Source: Heritiera littoralis (Eukaryota > Streptophyta > Magnoliopsida > Malvales > Malvaceae). From it: DNA of 64,000 nt. A program made the position numbers and the translations under genes. The notes beneath the pieces are model-generated. The model saw only the letters and a program-made list of their open reading frames with translations. It had not been told where the DNA came from and did not search any database. Position 1 is the stretch's first letter. Each line of letters begins with the position of its first letter. This document shows, one piece after another, positions 48,795-61,547 of this stretch. Location of the stretch: NCBI GenBank assembly GCA_031772115.1, contig JAPDPK010000112.1:1054001-1118000 (forward strand), given 5' to 3'.

Positions 48795-48999
48795 GAGTTT
48801 GTATATGATGCACTGACAGTGTATAGTTTCTATACACTGTCAATGCATCAGAGGTTGACACCTCATCAATAGGCCCTTATGGACAAATTTAAAAAATTTA
48901 TTTATATTTGCATATAAGGGTCTATTGATGAGGTGTCAATTTTTGGTGCATTGACAGTGTATAGAAATTATACACTGTCAGTGTATCATATATAAATCC
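48795..48999. mobile_element. 205-bp MITE, copy A (double-hairpin family)
   Basis: Opens GAGTTTGTATATGATGCACT and closes CATATATAAATCC. Its 9-bp duplication TAAAAAAAA is at 48786-48794 and 49000-49008. The whole unit folds back and each end is itself a hairpin with arms near GACAGTGTATAG and CTATACACTGTC. It lies in the reverse orientation to copies B and C. The 9-bp target site indicates a Mutator-type origin. No coding. Confidence 0.93.
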
Positions 49000-49008
49000 T
49001 AAAAAAAA

Positions 49009-50011
49009 TATCATTTGAATTACTATGAGTTAAAATAAAACAACAAAAACTTTTAAACTTTATCATCTTACCTAAATAAAGCCCTTCTGTATTTATTGTA
49101 TCCAAATAAATAAATAAATAAATTCTTAACCATTAATTTACATATGGTAAAGTTCTTTAATTAATTTGCACTCAAATGAACTTTTAATTTTTAATTTGTA
49201 CTTAAATATACCATTAACATAATTCAATATTTTATTTGAAATAGTGGCATATTTGTTTAATATTTTACTTAATTAATTATTTATTTAATATTTTTTAAAG
49301 AATATATATCATTATTTTAAACTTACTTATAAAATCTAAAACGCATTTATAGTACATTGGATAATAATATTTTACTTAAACGTTTTTTTTCTTTTAAATT
49401 TTTATCTTGCAACAAGGATTTATTTATATATTAGTAGTAAATATAAATTATTATTTTGGATTTGGCTTGTCTTGTTTACAAGGGCAATGATATATTGCAC
49501 TTGGAGCAGAAAATGTCTCAATCGCACAAAGTGGATTCCGTTCTTTCACTAGGCCTTTAGGGTCTAGTCCCTAGTGGGAGAATTTCCCTTCCTCTCCCCT
49601 ATCACAACTCTTTCCCCCAAAGACTATAATGTGGGGACGATAATGTTCTTATTAATTACTTTTTTTTTCTTAATCTTTTTCTTTTTATTTTTTCATTAGT
49701 TAAGATTTTAATAACTTTATTACTTTAATATAATAAATAAAATTTTGTTGTTATAAAAAAGCAATAAATTAATAAATAAAAATTGAATAAATACATAAAT
49801 AAAATCTATTATTTGACAAAAATAATTTTAGTAATTTTTAATTATTTTAAAAATTTATTATTTATTTTATCTTTTCGCTACACTATACTTCACGACCATT
49901 GATGCGTTCAAATCTAAACTCATATTCCACCATTGATTTTAATCTGATACTCCAAATACTTGATCTCACCACTATAGTAATTCATCTAACTGCTACCACT
50001 ATTTTTAATCT
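49009..50011. other. AT-rich intergenic DNA
   Basis: No gene, RNA or clean repeat boundary found. Confidence 0.6.
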
Positions 50012-50021
50012 CACCAAAATC

Positions 50022-50146
50022 TTTGTTTTTGGTTACAAGGTAAATTTTTGATAATTAAGGATGGGGGTGGTGTTGCTTGGATTCGAACTCAAGCCTTATA
50101 ATATACTACAATTCATTTTTAACCACTCGATTAAGAGGTTGTTGGC
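50022..50146 (-). mobile_element. Short tRNA-derived SINE, 125 bp
   Basis: On the minus strand TTAATCGAGTGGTTAAAA (A box) and GAGTTCGAATCC (B box) make a tRNA-like head, followed by a short body and a brief A/AAC-rich tail. A 10-bp duplication CACCAAAATC flanks it (50012-50021 and 50147-50156). It differs from the family at 48533 and 50310. Confidence 0.75.
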
Positions 50147-50309
50147 CACCAAAATCCATTTCAAATTTTATCCAAATGGACCTTAAATAAAAATAAAAAA
50201 TGAATCCCTTGAAAATAGAGCATAGATTATTAACATGATCTTAATGCAATTGGACATATAAGCATAATAAATACTATTATTTTGCTTAACTAAAATGCTT
50301 CTTAAAGTT

Positions 50310-50548
50310 GCCAATGATGCTTTGATATAGTGGTAAGGAGGAGATCTTAGGATTTTAAGGCATGAGGTTTAAGTCTTACCAAATTGTGAGCTTGAATTGA
50401 AATCTAGTTATTTACTAGTTTAGTTAGTTATAATAATTTATTAGCTTTTCTAATTTGAGTAAAATAATTTTCATAGTTACCGGTTCATAGAAAGTAACAT
50501 GATAATGATGATTATAATTTCTAATGAAAATATACTACTAAAAAAAAT
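50310..50548 (+). mobile_element. tRNA-derived SINE, same family as 48533-48747
   Basis: Head GCCAATGATGCTTTG, A box TGATATAGTGGTAAGG (50323-50338), B box GAGGTTTAAGTCT (50364-50376) and tail TACTACTAAAAAAAAT. A 12-bp duplication CTTCTTAAAGTT lies at 50298-50309 and 50549-50560. Confidence 0.9.
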
Positions 50549-50600
50549 CTTCTTAAAGTTTCCTCCTTAAAAACTTTACTTTTTTGCGCTATTATCAAAA

Positions 50601-50865
50601 GGGGAATGCTAGGGGCAGTTACTTTAACAGTCATATTTCAGCACCTTCAATCTTATTGGGTCATGTCACTTTTTAGTTTTACGTGAAAATCAGTTACCTA
50701 TGTGAGAAGTTAAAAAACTGAAGTATATGAATAGTAAAATATACTTTCCAAGTAACATGTAATAGTAGGTAATAGGTTTTTACGTAAAATTAAAAAGTGA
50801 TGTGACCTAATAAAATAAAGAGTATTGAAATGTAACTCTCAGGGTGACTATACCTAGCATTCCTC
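50601..50865. mobile_element. Mutator-type MITE, 265 bp
   Basis: Inverted ends GGGGAATGCTAGG and (from the right) GAGGAATGCTAGG, with arms of about 90 bp meeting near TTTTACGTGAAA. A perfect 9-bp duplication TTATCAAAA is at 50592-50600 and 50866-50874. Same family as the MITE split by the TAT-type element. Confidence 0.93.
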
Positions 50866-50874
50866 TTATCAAAA

Positions 50875-51650
50875 TATTATTGCAAAAGCTGCAAATTCTA
50901 GTAGTATATGTGTCTTCTTGCTTTCTTTCTAGTATGTTGTTCTCTTCCCATCCTCAAGTTAATTTCATTTTGAAAGGAAAAAAAAAGAAAAAAAAACGAA
51001 AGAAAAGAAAAGAGATGATCATTGATATCTTCATTCATGGTTTTTTTTTCTTTGTTGAATTTGATTGAAAATTATATGTTATACTTAATCCATTTGGATG
51101 AGTGGAGAGATTGGTTTTGATGAGATTGAAAATAGGGATGGCAATAAGATTAGAGAAACTATTTACAATAAAAGAATTGCTTTTTACAACCAACTTTTTT
51201 TTTATTATGTTCAAAAATACCCATAGTATAATGACTTTATTATGCATTTGGATGTAATTTTTGTGATAATATTTTTTTAAAAAATAAAATTGGTTGAAAA
51301 GTGTAACTCTTGGGCTGCAAATAGAATTTCTTTGAAATTAATTACTAAAGTAATGAGATTGGAAACTATAGCGATTAGATTGAAATTAGTGGCAGAATAT
51401 GTATTTGGATGCAAATACAGTGATAACAATGGAAAGAATTGTAATAAGAAAAGAAAATGATTATTAAAGACATTATATTAAAATTTGTATAAATTAAAAT
51501 TTGTAGTATATATTTGATATTGTGAAGTTAATAAATACTTAAAAATTGATCGAATTATTCTATATTGAAAAATATTTTTGTTAATAAATATTTGAATTTA
51601 TTTAAAAAATAATACATTTACACATCTCAGAGTAAAAGTTATCAATATTT

Positions 51651-51681
<31 letters not shown>

Positions 51682-52557
51682 TTTATTTATTTATTTAATT
51701 ATTTATGTAGTTTTTTATTATTTAATTACTCAATTATAAAGATGCTTATTTTTTGTTCATTTATTTATAATAAAATTAATTATTTTTACGTATTTAGTTA
51801 TTATATATATTAATTTATTATATAAATATATAAATGATTATTATTGTTTATTATAACAAAGTTATTTAAAAAACTTTAAAAGAAAAAATAAAGTAAAAAA
51901 GTAATAAAAATAAAATAAAATATTATGAATGATAAATATTTTTGTCTTTATACTATAAATCTTAGGATTAAAAAAAAAAAAATCAAAAATAAAAAAAAGC
52001 CAGAGATGCATTTTTCTAAGGGTCTAGTGAAAAAATTTAGTGCAGGATGATGGAAATTGCATCCACCATGCTGCAAGAAAGCATCCAAATGGGTGCCTAA
52101 TGCAATTTGAATGAAAATTACACATTCACTGTAAGTTTAGTTGCATTCAAATATGCTTTAAATAAATTCCACACCCATTTAAATTAAATAAAGAATTTAT
52201 GTAAAACTTTCTTCATTTTTCTTTTTGATTGGCTTATTTGGCAAGTGACTTTGTATGAGTTGGAAATTATTCAAATAAAGGGTATTTTAGAATATTGTGA
52301 CAAATTTTAACGTAGTTGAATATTTCCAATTTGTTTAATATTCGTACTTAGTAGCCCATTATTAATTATTTATTAGTAATAAACAGAAGCATACATGAGC
52401 CATGAAAAAGAAAGCATATATGAATAGGTAATAAAAAATGGAAACCATGAACAAAAAAAAAGTGGGAAACTTTTGTTGGTGAAAGTTAAATCCACGACTG
52501 GGATAGAGCGTGAAGTACTAAATGTTGCTTTATCACGTTCATATATCGTGTTGAAGT
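50875..52557. other. AT-rich intergenic DNA
   Basis: No gene. Contains a (TTTA)n microsatellite (about 51645-51695) and long A/T-only stretches at 51700-51990. Confidence 0.6.
51645..51695. repeat. (TTTA)n microsatellite
   Basis: About twelve TTTA units with one or two interruptions. Confidence 0.9.
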
Positions 52558-52566
52558 TTAATTTAT

Positions 52567-52771
52567 GGATTTATATATGATGCACTGACAGTGTATAGTT
52601 TCTATACATTGTCAATGCACCAGATGTTGATATCTCATCAAGAAGCCCTTATATGCAAATATAAATAAATTTTTTTAATTTGCCAATAAGAGCTTATTGA
52701 TGAGGTGTCAACCTCTGATGCATTGACAGTGTATAGAAACTATACACTATCAGTGCATCATATACAAACTC
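52567..52771. mobile_element. 205-bp MITE, copy B (double-hairpin family)
   Basis: Opens GGATTTATATATGATGCACT, closes CATATACAAACTC, with a perfect 9-bp duplication TTAATTTAT at 52558-52566 and 52772-52780. Same length and fold as copies A and C. Confidence 0.95.
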
Positions 52772-52780
52772 TTAATTTAT

Positions 52781-53463
52781 TAACGACAAATGTTGGTTTA
52801 AGTGATAAAAAAAATTTATTTATTTTTTATTATTTCGACTTCGAAATTGGTAGGAAGCTATGAATTTTTTTTTTTATAAATTCGCTGAATTCAACATAAA
52901 TAATTTTACTTGGATTTATTCAGAGAAAAATATGCTAAACGAATCTTAAAAACATCTTATGGCTCTAAAAAAAAAATTCTATTTATTAGGTGTGAGTGGA
53001 CTAATTTATACATATTATATATAATTTAACCATTTAACTAAGTTTATAATTATGTAATATTTATGAAAATATTTTATTTATTAAACATTATTAACAAAAC
53101 AATATGTCTCATATTAATTTTTTTCCTTTTAAAATCGGATATTTTACTAATTTATTATGATTTTAAATTGTATTTCTCAAAATATTTTACTTTTTTTTTG
53201 TGTAAGCACAAATTTTCTCATCCGTTTTATGATTTAATATTACAAATTTATATTTCAATAAAAAATATTTTTGACATGTTATTGTCATGTCATATTTTTA
53301 TATTAAAAAACATAAGCATATATCTATCAGTTAAAACTGAATCATAATAATTTAAAAGAAACAAAATCTGTCATTTTCTTTCTGGCCTCCTCTTATTCTT
53401 GCTCTATCTCTTTGGTTTCTTAACATTTATTTTGAAAGTTTTATTTTCGAATTTTAGGGCAAA
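52781..53463. other. AT-rich intergenic DNA
   Basis: No gene. The 53063-53347 frame is rich in Ile/Phe/Leu because of base composition and has no homology I recognise. Confidence 0.6.
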
Positions 53464-53611
53464 TAGTCATCACGGATTACTTAGTTTTAAGTGCAGCATC
53501 TGCATGAGAATGGAAAATATATTAAAGAATATTGGGTTAGTCATCACGGATTACTTAGTTTTAAGTGCAGCATCTGCATGAGAATGGAAAATATATTAAA
53601 GAATATTGGGT
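53464..53611. repeat. Perfect 74-bp tandem duplication
   Basis: Units 53464-53537 and 53538-53611 appear identical, starting TAGTCATCACGGATTACTTA. No function is suggested; it looks recent. Confidence 0.97.
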
Positions 53612-54376
53612 TTAATATTCACTAATCTGAAAGACTGTTTTCTTACACTGCAAAACAATTAAAGAATATATTGCGTCTTCGCCTATATTTACAAGCACAT
53701 CATAATCAACTTTGACATCTCAAAAGATGTGTTATGTCCCAATTAAACCTAATCATAGATGGGTTCAAGTTTCAAAGAGTTAAGTTTGAGTTTTGCTCAT
53801 TTTTTTGATTGGATTTAAAAATTTTGTCTAAACTCGTTAAATGTATTTCATATGTTTGCTCCAATCCAACCAAATATTGGATGATTTTCGAGTTTGGATG
53901 GATCGTTCAGCCATTGAGCAAGTTTAATCTCAATTCATTGTGGATTTAAATAAAAAAAACGAGAATTAATGAATTATAGCAGAAGCCATATCCAGATCAA
54001 TAAACTCATCAGATAAGTAATCCAAACTCAAAATCTAACTATTCATCGAGAAAAAAAAAATTAACCCAAATCATCAAATCAAGAATAAATCAAAAGAGAC
54101 CAACAAATCTAAATAAATATAGGTTAAGAAGAGCATTTGAGATGGGCACCTCTGTTTATGTTTTGTCACACAGATTTTTGCCTTGCCGTTGCATCAACAT
54201 GTCATTTATTGGAGCTTTCAATTTTCTTCATGTTCATAGCAGCATCACACTTTCCCTTTAAAGAACACTGTGATGTTTCCAAATCACCGTCCTCTCCCCT
54301 CAACCCATAAGAAAAATCACTGCTTGTAGAAAGTTTTTATCTTTCGGATTTGAATTCTTTATAACTTATCAATTGA
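53612..54376. other. Intergenic DNA, no gene seen
   Basis: Unremarkable AT-rich sequence. Confidence 0.6.
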
Positions 54377-54385
54377 ATTCTTTTA

Positions 54386-54590
54386 GGATTTATATATGAT
54401 GCACTGACAGTGTATAGTTTCTATACACTGTCAATACATCAAAGGTTGACACCTCATCAGTAGGACCTTATATGCAAATATAAATAAATTTTTTTAATTT
54501 GCCCATAAGGGCCTATTGATGAGGTGTCAATCTCTGATGCATTGACAGTGTATAGAAACTATACACTGTCAGTGCATCATATACAAACTC
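54386..54590. mobile_element. 205-bp MITE, copy C (double-hairpin family)
   Basis: Opens GGATTTATATATGATGCACT, closes CATATACAAACTC, with a perfect 9-bp duplication ATTCTTTTA at 54377-54385 and 54591-54599. Same orientation as copy B. Confidence 0.95.
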
Positions 54591-54963
54591 ATTCTTTTAT
54601 CTTCTTTTTCTTACCTTCAGGGTCCAAATGGGTGTCTTGCACTAGCATTTCATTTCCTCTATACTCTTCCATAACAACTTTTTTTATCAAATCATCTTTT
54701 CAGACTCTAATAATGTTGTAAAAGGAGGAAAGTCAAATAAATAGGAAAATATGAAGAAAGAAAGGTTGAAATTTAGATGGTTATTGCGTTTAACGAGTCA
54801 ATTTGAGCTAATGCAATGAACTAAAAATAGTAAAGCATGCTCATGGTGGTTTTTTTTAAAATGATATATTGATGACATGCCAAAAAAAAACTATATATTG
54901 AAAACTAAGTTTACAAACAAAGTAGGATCCACTTACACATATGTAAAACAAATTTGTTTTACA

Positions 54964-55400
54964 TGTTGGCATATCCCTTGATCACAGGTTGACAAAATCT
55001 TATTATTGCCATATATATCCTATGATGATTAATGCCAAGATTATGGTCCATGATTTCACATTAATTTCAACCGATTCTTTGGCTTTTTATATTAGTCACA
55101 GCTCTATAATGGGTAGAGTGTGTGATTTTGGTCAGTGCATTGAAGCTCTAAGTTCAGTAAACAAAGAGCAATTTTGGTCCCTAAGCACAATTACCACTAT
55201 AGCTAGGCACCATCAAAAAGTGGTTTTGAGTGCTTGGAAAGCCTAGTAGTGATCAAAGAAGATTGTCAAATTCAGGAACCGTTTAACAGCAAATTTACAG
55301 AGTGCAATGGCTGGAGGTTTGATTCTGTGACATTCACAATTTATTTATTTAACGCGTTTCAAGTGTGTATAGAAGCATGTTAGCTTGTACGACACTTACA
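54964..55400 (+). repeat. 5' LTR of the 55-kb copia element
   Basis: 437 bp, TGTTGGCATA...ACACTTACA. It carries about 64 bp (around 55165-55229) absent from the other LTR. Confidence 0.95.
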
Positions 55401-56914
55401 TTTGGTATCAGAGCATGAATTAACCTTTGTTGAGCATTAAGAAAATATATTCTGTAATTTGTCAATTCTACTGAAATGCCCATTTGAGTTTAAGGATTTG
55501 TTTGGTTATAATGAGGTTAGAAAATGATTTAGGATTGCTTTTCTAATCATTTAGCAAGTAAAAACCGAACAAAACAATGTTGGATGGAGCCTTGTACATT
55601 CGGCCAAAAGCCGAATTTCTGAAAATTTTGGAATGGTGTTTTAAGACGTTTTTAGCCAAAACAAATTTCATAAAACTTGTTTTCATTTGATTTTGATCGA
55701 TTTGGGATCAAAAATCACTCAAATCGACGTGTGTAAAGGCGTTTTAGAGCAGGGTCTTGAATCGGGTTGGAAAACTCGTTTGTAGTAAAAAATGGGTGAA
55801 GAAGATGACCCTTGGGTGCGTGCATTTCACGGGCCCAAGTTGATGTTCTGGCACTTGTTGTACACGCGCCACTAGTGATGTGTTGCTCGTGCCAGACTAA
55901 AAAGTAATTAAAAAAAAGGAAAAGGGCCCTTTTCCTGTCTTTTCTGTTGGGTCGATTTTTGGTTTGTTTTGGGCCCTTTTTTGGGCTGTTTTGGTTTAAT
56001 TATTTTGGCCATATGGATTAAATAAAAGGTCAATTTAGTTTATTTTAATTAGGCCTTAAGGATTTATTTAATTTAAACAATTAAAATTAATTAATTTAGG
56101 CCAAATAATCATATTTTGGGCAGTTTTATATCAAATTTTTAGTTCTGTAAGTTTTCATAATTTTATGAATAATTAGATTATTTTCACAAAATTAATATAA
56201 TTATGAAAACTTTTCATTATTTTGGATTTTATGAGGAATTTTCATAAATTTGGAATTTTTATAAATGCTGTAATTTTAAATTGAATAATTTTGTGAAAAT
56301 TATCATAAAATTATGATTAAATTATGAAAATTTGATTTTGAATGTGTATATGTGCTCATTTTGAATATGTATAATTTTGTTATTTTATACTAGAAGCACA
56401 TGTAGCTGAGTTTGTTCATATTATTAAGAATTAAAAATTGCCTTATGTTAATTGCAATTTTAAAATATGAATAAAACTTAGAATTTTGTCAATATGTCTA
56501 AGTGATTTATAATTTATTTAATTAGGGCTTAGCCACAGCAACCTTAATTAAGTAAAATTATATTTGTAAAAATCACATAATGGTATTAGACATAAATTGT
56601 AATTAGTTATAAAGTTATAATAAATTTTATCCCACATGGATTTTTATTATAATTTTATAACTAATTAGGATAAAATATCAAATTAGTTTCTTAATTTACC
56701 AATAGGGATTAGAAAATGATATAATTTGATAGTTTTATCATAATGATATGAATCTATTAGAATTAGAACTTTAGCCCACAGGCAAGTTTTATGTCTGAGA
56801 TTCATAATTGATTAATAAAATATGTTTACATTGGTAGACATAATTAAGTTTGCCTCAGAAACTTTGGATACATAAGCATGTGGCTTCTTTTATGCAGTGT
56901 TTTCTTAGGCTAGT

Positions 56915-59900
56915 ATTAACCTAGAAGTTCCTAAACTAGATGGAGAGAACTATAAGATTTGGAAGGAGAGGATTCTCCTCCAATTAGGGTGCATGGATAT
57001 AGATTATGCTATAAGGAAAGACGAATCCGTACTGACTAAAGCCAGCACTCCTACTCAAGTGGCTTTACATGAACGCTGGGAGCAATCTAATCGCCTTAGT
57101 GTCATGTATATTAAGACGAAAATATCTGCTGCGATACGTGGTTTTGCCGAATAGCATACCAACATTAGGACCTTACTAAAGGCCATAGATGATCAATTTG
57201 TCACTTCAGGCAAAGCGTTGTCCAGTACCCTAATCATGAAGTTCTCATCAATAAGGCTCACTAGTGTAAAAGGAGTGTGCGAGAACATAATGGAGATGAG
57301 AGATATAGCGGCCCAACTCAAGAAGCTAGAGGTGGATATGTTTTTCTTACTGCACTATATACTGAACACTCTTCCAAAGCAGTACGAACCATTTAAGATA
57401 TCCTAAAACACACATAAGGATAAATGGACCATCAATGAATTGATGACCATGTGTGTACAAGAGGAGGGAAGACTGCTTATGGAATAAGGTGAAAGTGCAT
57501 TTTTGGCAAACCATGGAAAGAACAAAGAGCGAGCCAAAGACAAGGGAAAAGACAAAATCTCTGCCTAAGCTGACATTAAGAAGAAAGAGTCCAAGTGTTT
57601 CTTTTGTAAAAAGAAGGGACACATGAAGAAGGACTGCGCCAAGCTTCAACAATGGCTCGTTAAGAAAGGTAATCCACTCTCTTACATTTGTTTTGAATCA
57701 AATATGGTTAAGGTTAGTCGTAACATATGGTGGATTGATTCTGGATCTACAATTCACATTTTGACTTCCTTCAAGGTATGACAAACCTAAGGAAGCTAGT
57801 GGGAAATAAGGAGAACATCTATTCAGGAAATAAGATGCGCTTACGTGTTGAAGGCGTTGGAACATGAACTCTAGTTCTTAGGAGTGGTTTTGTTTTGCAA
57901 CTGAAAAAGACCTTTTGTATTTCTAGTTTCTCGAAAAATTTAATCTCTGTTCTTAGGCTGGTACCTTATGAATATTTCTTTCAATTTTCAAATAAATCAT
58001 TATTGATATATTTTAAATATGATATTGTTGGGAATGGTACCTTATGTGATGGTCTTTTATCTGTTGATTTGCAAAATAACACTACTCATAACGCTTTGCA
58101 TGTCCAAACTGGTATTAAAAGATATGGTATGAATGAGGACTCCGCCACGTTATGGCATCGGAGATTAGGACACATCTCCATTGATAGGATTAAGAGATTA
58201 GTAAATGACAAAATACTAAGTACTCTAGATTTTACTAATTTCGACACTTGTGTGGATTGCATTAAGGGTAACCAACCAACAAGTCTAAGAAAGGTGCCAA
58301 TAAGAGTTCAATCATATTAGAAATCATACATTCTGACATATGCTGTCCAGACGTTGATGCAGATGGTTAGAAATACTTTATCACCTTTATTGACGATTAC
58401 TCGAGGTTTATGTATCTCTACATGCTTCATAACAAGAACGAAGCATTAGACGCCTTTAAAATCTTTAAGGCTGAAGTAGAGAAACAATGTGAAAAACCCA
58501 TAAAGATGATAGAGGTGAGGAGTGTTACGGTAGATACACTGAAGACGGACAAGCACCTTGACCATTTGTGAAGTTCCTTCAAGAAAATGGGATTGTTGTC
58601 CAATATACCATGCCTGGTTCACCAGATCAGAATGGTGTCGTAAAAAGAAGGAATCGAACTTTGATGGAAATGGTGCGTACTATGCTTAGTAGCTTGAAGT
58701 TGCATAAGTCTTTGTGGATTGAAGCTCTTAAAACAGCAGCATATATATTGAATCGGGTTCCAACCAAGACTGTTCCAAAGACACCTTTCGAATTATTCAA
58801 ATGTTGAAAACCGAGTTTGCGTCATATGCGCGTTTGGGGATGCCCTTCTAAGATAAGAGTTTACAATCCACAAGAAAAGAAACTGGACCTTAGGACCATA
58901 AGGGGGTATTTCATCGGATATGCCGAACAGTCCAAGGGTTACAGATTTTATTGTCCATCTTACAGCACTAGAATTGTAGAATCAAGGAACGCCAAGTTTC
59001 TTGAAAATGACTTAGTTACTGGGAGAGATCAATCTCAAGATCTAGTTTTTGTGAGAGATCAACCCTTCACTTTGAGTCAACGATTGGTTATCATGAACAA
59101 TGTCCCTTCAGTACAACTGGATATTGAACAACCAATCATTGAGAATCCACAAGTAGCTGATAACTTACTAGTAGATGAGGCTTCTTTGGATACACCAGAA
59201 TTGAATGAGCAACCAGTTGAACAACATAATCCTCTGGAGAATGTTGAACTAATATTAAGAAGGTTTACTAAGGAAAGGAAGTCAGCTATTCCTAGTGATT
59301 ATATTATGTATCTATAAGAGTCTGATTTCAATGTTGGGTTCGTTAATGATCCAGAGACGTTTTCATAAGCCATGAACAACAAAGAATCAAAACTTTGGTT
59401 TGATGCTATGAGGGATGAGATGGATTCGATGGCATCTAATGGAGTATGGGATCTTGTTGAGTTGCTTAATGGGGCCAGGGCTATAGGCTGTAAATGGGTC
59501 TATAAGACCAAGACTGACTTATTAGGCAACATTGAGCGTTATAAGGCAAGACTCATAGCCAAAGGATTCACTCAAAAGGAGGGAATCGATTACAAGGAGA
59601 CTTTCTCTCTTGTATCTAAGAAAGATTCTCTCCGCATAATAATGATGCTAGTTGCACATTTTGACTTAGAGTTGCAACAAATGGAAGTGAAAACGACTTT
59701 CTTCAATGGTGATCTAGAGGAAGAGGTTTACATGAAACAACGTGAAGATTTTTCCTCTAGTAATGGTGAGCATTTGGTCTGTAAGCTTAAGAAATTCATA
59801 TATGGGTTGAAACAAGCTTCCCGCCAATGGTATCTAAAATTCCATGAAGTTATCTCTTCACTTGGTTTCGTTGAGAACATCATGGATCAGTGTATATACC

Positions 59901-60905
59901 AGAAGGTTAGTGGGAGCAAAATTTGTTTCTTTGTGCTATATGTGGATGATATTCTGCTTGCAGCCAATGATAAGGGGATGCTACGTGAGGTGAAACAATT
60001 TCTTTCTGAGAACTTTGATATGAAGGATATGGGCGTGGTATCTTATGTCATTGGCATTAAGATCCATAGAACTAGACATAGAGGTATATTAGGTCTGTCA
60101 CAGGAAGCCTATATCAATAAAGTCTTGGAAAGGTTTAGAATGAAAGATTGTTCACTAAGCGTAGCTCTCATTGTGAAGGGTGATAGGTTCAATTTGAACT
60201 AGTGCCCGAAAAATGATTTTGAGCGGGAACAGATGAAGAACATTCCATATGCCTCAACTGTTGCAAGCATTATGTATGCACAAGTCTGTACCAAGCCTAA
60301 TATTGCTTTTGCTGTGGGAATGTTGGGTAGATACAAAGTAACCCGTGGATGGACCACTGGAGAGCTGCAAAGAAGGTGCTTAGATATCTGCAAGGCACCA
60401 AGGACTACATGCTTATGTATAGACGGACCGATGAGTTGGAGGTGATTGGCTACTTTGATTTAGACTTTGTTAGCTGTGTTGATTCTTGAAAATCAACATC
60501 CGGTACATCTTCATGCTGGACGACAGAGCTGTTTCTTGGAAGAGCACTAAGCAGACACTGACTGCTACTTCTACTATGGAGGCCGAGTTCGTTTCATGTT
60601 TTGAGGCTACCTTACATGGTGTATGGCTCAAGAGTTTCATTGGTGGGCTTAGAGTTATTGATTCCATATCTAAGCCATTGAAGATATATTGTGACAATTC
60701 AACTGCGATATTCATGGCTAAGAACAATAAGAGTGGTAGTCAAAGTAAGCACATCACATTAAGTACTTGGCCATTAGAGAACGTGTTGGAGATAAAAAAT
60801 TGATCATTGAACACGTTAGCACTGAATTGATGTTAGTTGATCTTTTGACTAAGTGCATGCCACCATTTAAATTTAAGGATCATGTAAAGCAGATGGGACT
60901 TGGTC
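56915..60905 (+). pseudogene. copia gag-pol polyprotein, heavily decayed
   Basis: Pieces follow the copia order. Gag (about 56915-57660) is broken by several stops and ends in a zinc knuckle CFFCKKKGHMKKDC. The protease motif WWIDSGS is near 57730. The pre-integrase segment (57895-58320) has LWHRRLGHIS. Integrase fragments span 58320-58807 with GSPDQNGVVKRRNR. The RT segment (59372-60202) has YVDDILLA, and its usual catalytic context is preserved. An RNase H fragment (60486-60803) contains TMEAEFVSC. Multiple stops and frame changes separate the pieces, so no functional polyprotein can be made. Confidence 0.95.
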
Positions 60906-61169
60906 CCACATATGATTGTAATTGAAACTCTCATTAATGATATGGTATTTCTCATTTTGATTTGTGTATACTTTAGTTTTTATTTGAAAAATATCTTTGT
61001 TGCTTGGACTGAGAATAAACAAAATTGTTCATTACGTAAAAATGGGTTGACTTAGAAACATTTTACATAGTAATACATGAAAGATAATACTCGTCATTAG
61101 AGGAACTATCATCATGATTCATGTGATTTGTTTCTTCTATGAGTGAAATACATGGACCAAGTGGGAGAA

Positions 61170-61542
61170 TGTTGGCATATCCCTTGATCACAGGTTGACA
61201 AAATTTGGTTATTACCATATATATCTTGTGATGATTAATGCCAAGATTATGGTCTATGATTTCACATTAATTTCACCCGATTCTCTGGCCTTTTATATTA
61301 GTCACAGCTTTACGATGGGTAGAGTGTGTGATTTTGGTAAGTGTATTGAAGCTCTGAGTTCAGTAAACAAAGTGCTTGGAAGGCCTAGTAGTGATCAAAG
61401 AAGACTATCAAATTCAGGAACTGTTCAATAGCAAATTTACTAAGTGCAATGGCTGGAGGTTTGATTCTATGACTTCTGTAATTTATTTATTTAACGTGTT
61501 TCACGTGTGTATAGAAGAATGTTAACTTGTATGACATTTACA
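61170..61542 (+). repeat. 3' LTR of the 55-kb copia element
   Basis: 373 bp, TGTTGGCATA...CATTTACA. Confidence 0.95.
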
Positions 61543-61547
61543 TTACA

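Larger units (their letters stand above)
54964..61542 (+). mobile_element. Ty1/copia retrotransposon, old and decayed
   Basis: LTRs at 54964-55400 (437 bp) and 61170-61542 (373 bp) are flanked by a perfect duplication TTACA (54959-54963, 61543-61547). The primer site TGGTATCAGAGC (55403-55414), for tRNA-iMet, follows the 5' LTR and a purine tract CAAGTGGGAGAA (about 61158-61169) precedes the 3' LTR. I count about 36 substitutions over 373 aligned LTR bases (near 10%) plus a 64-bp length difference, so this insertion is far older than the copia at 16.5 kb. The region from 55415 to about 56900 is an AT-rich leader without coding sequence. Confidence 0.96.
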
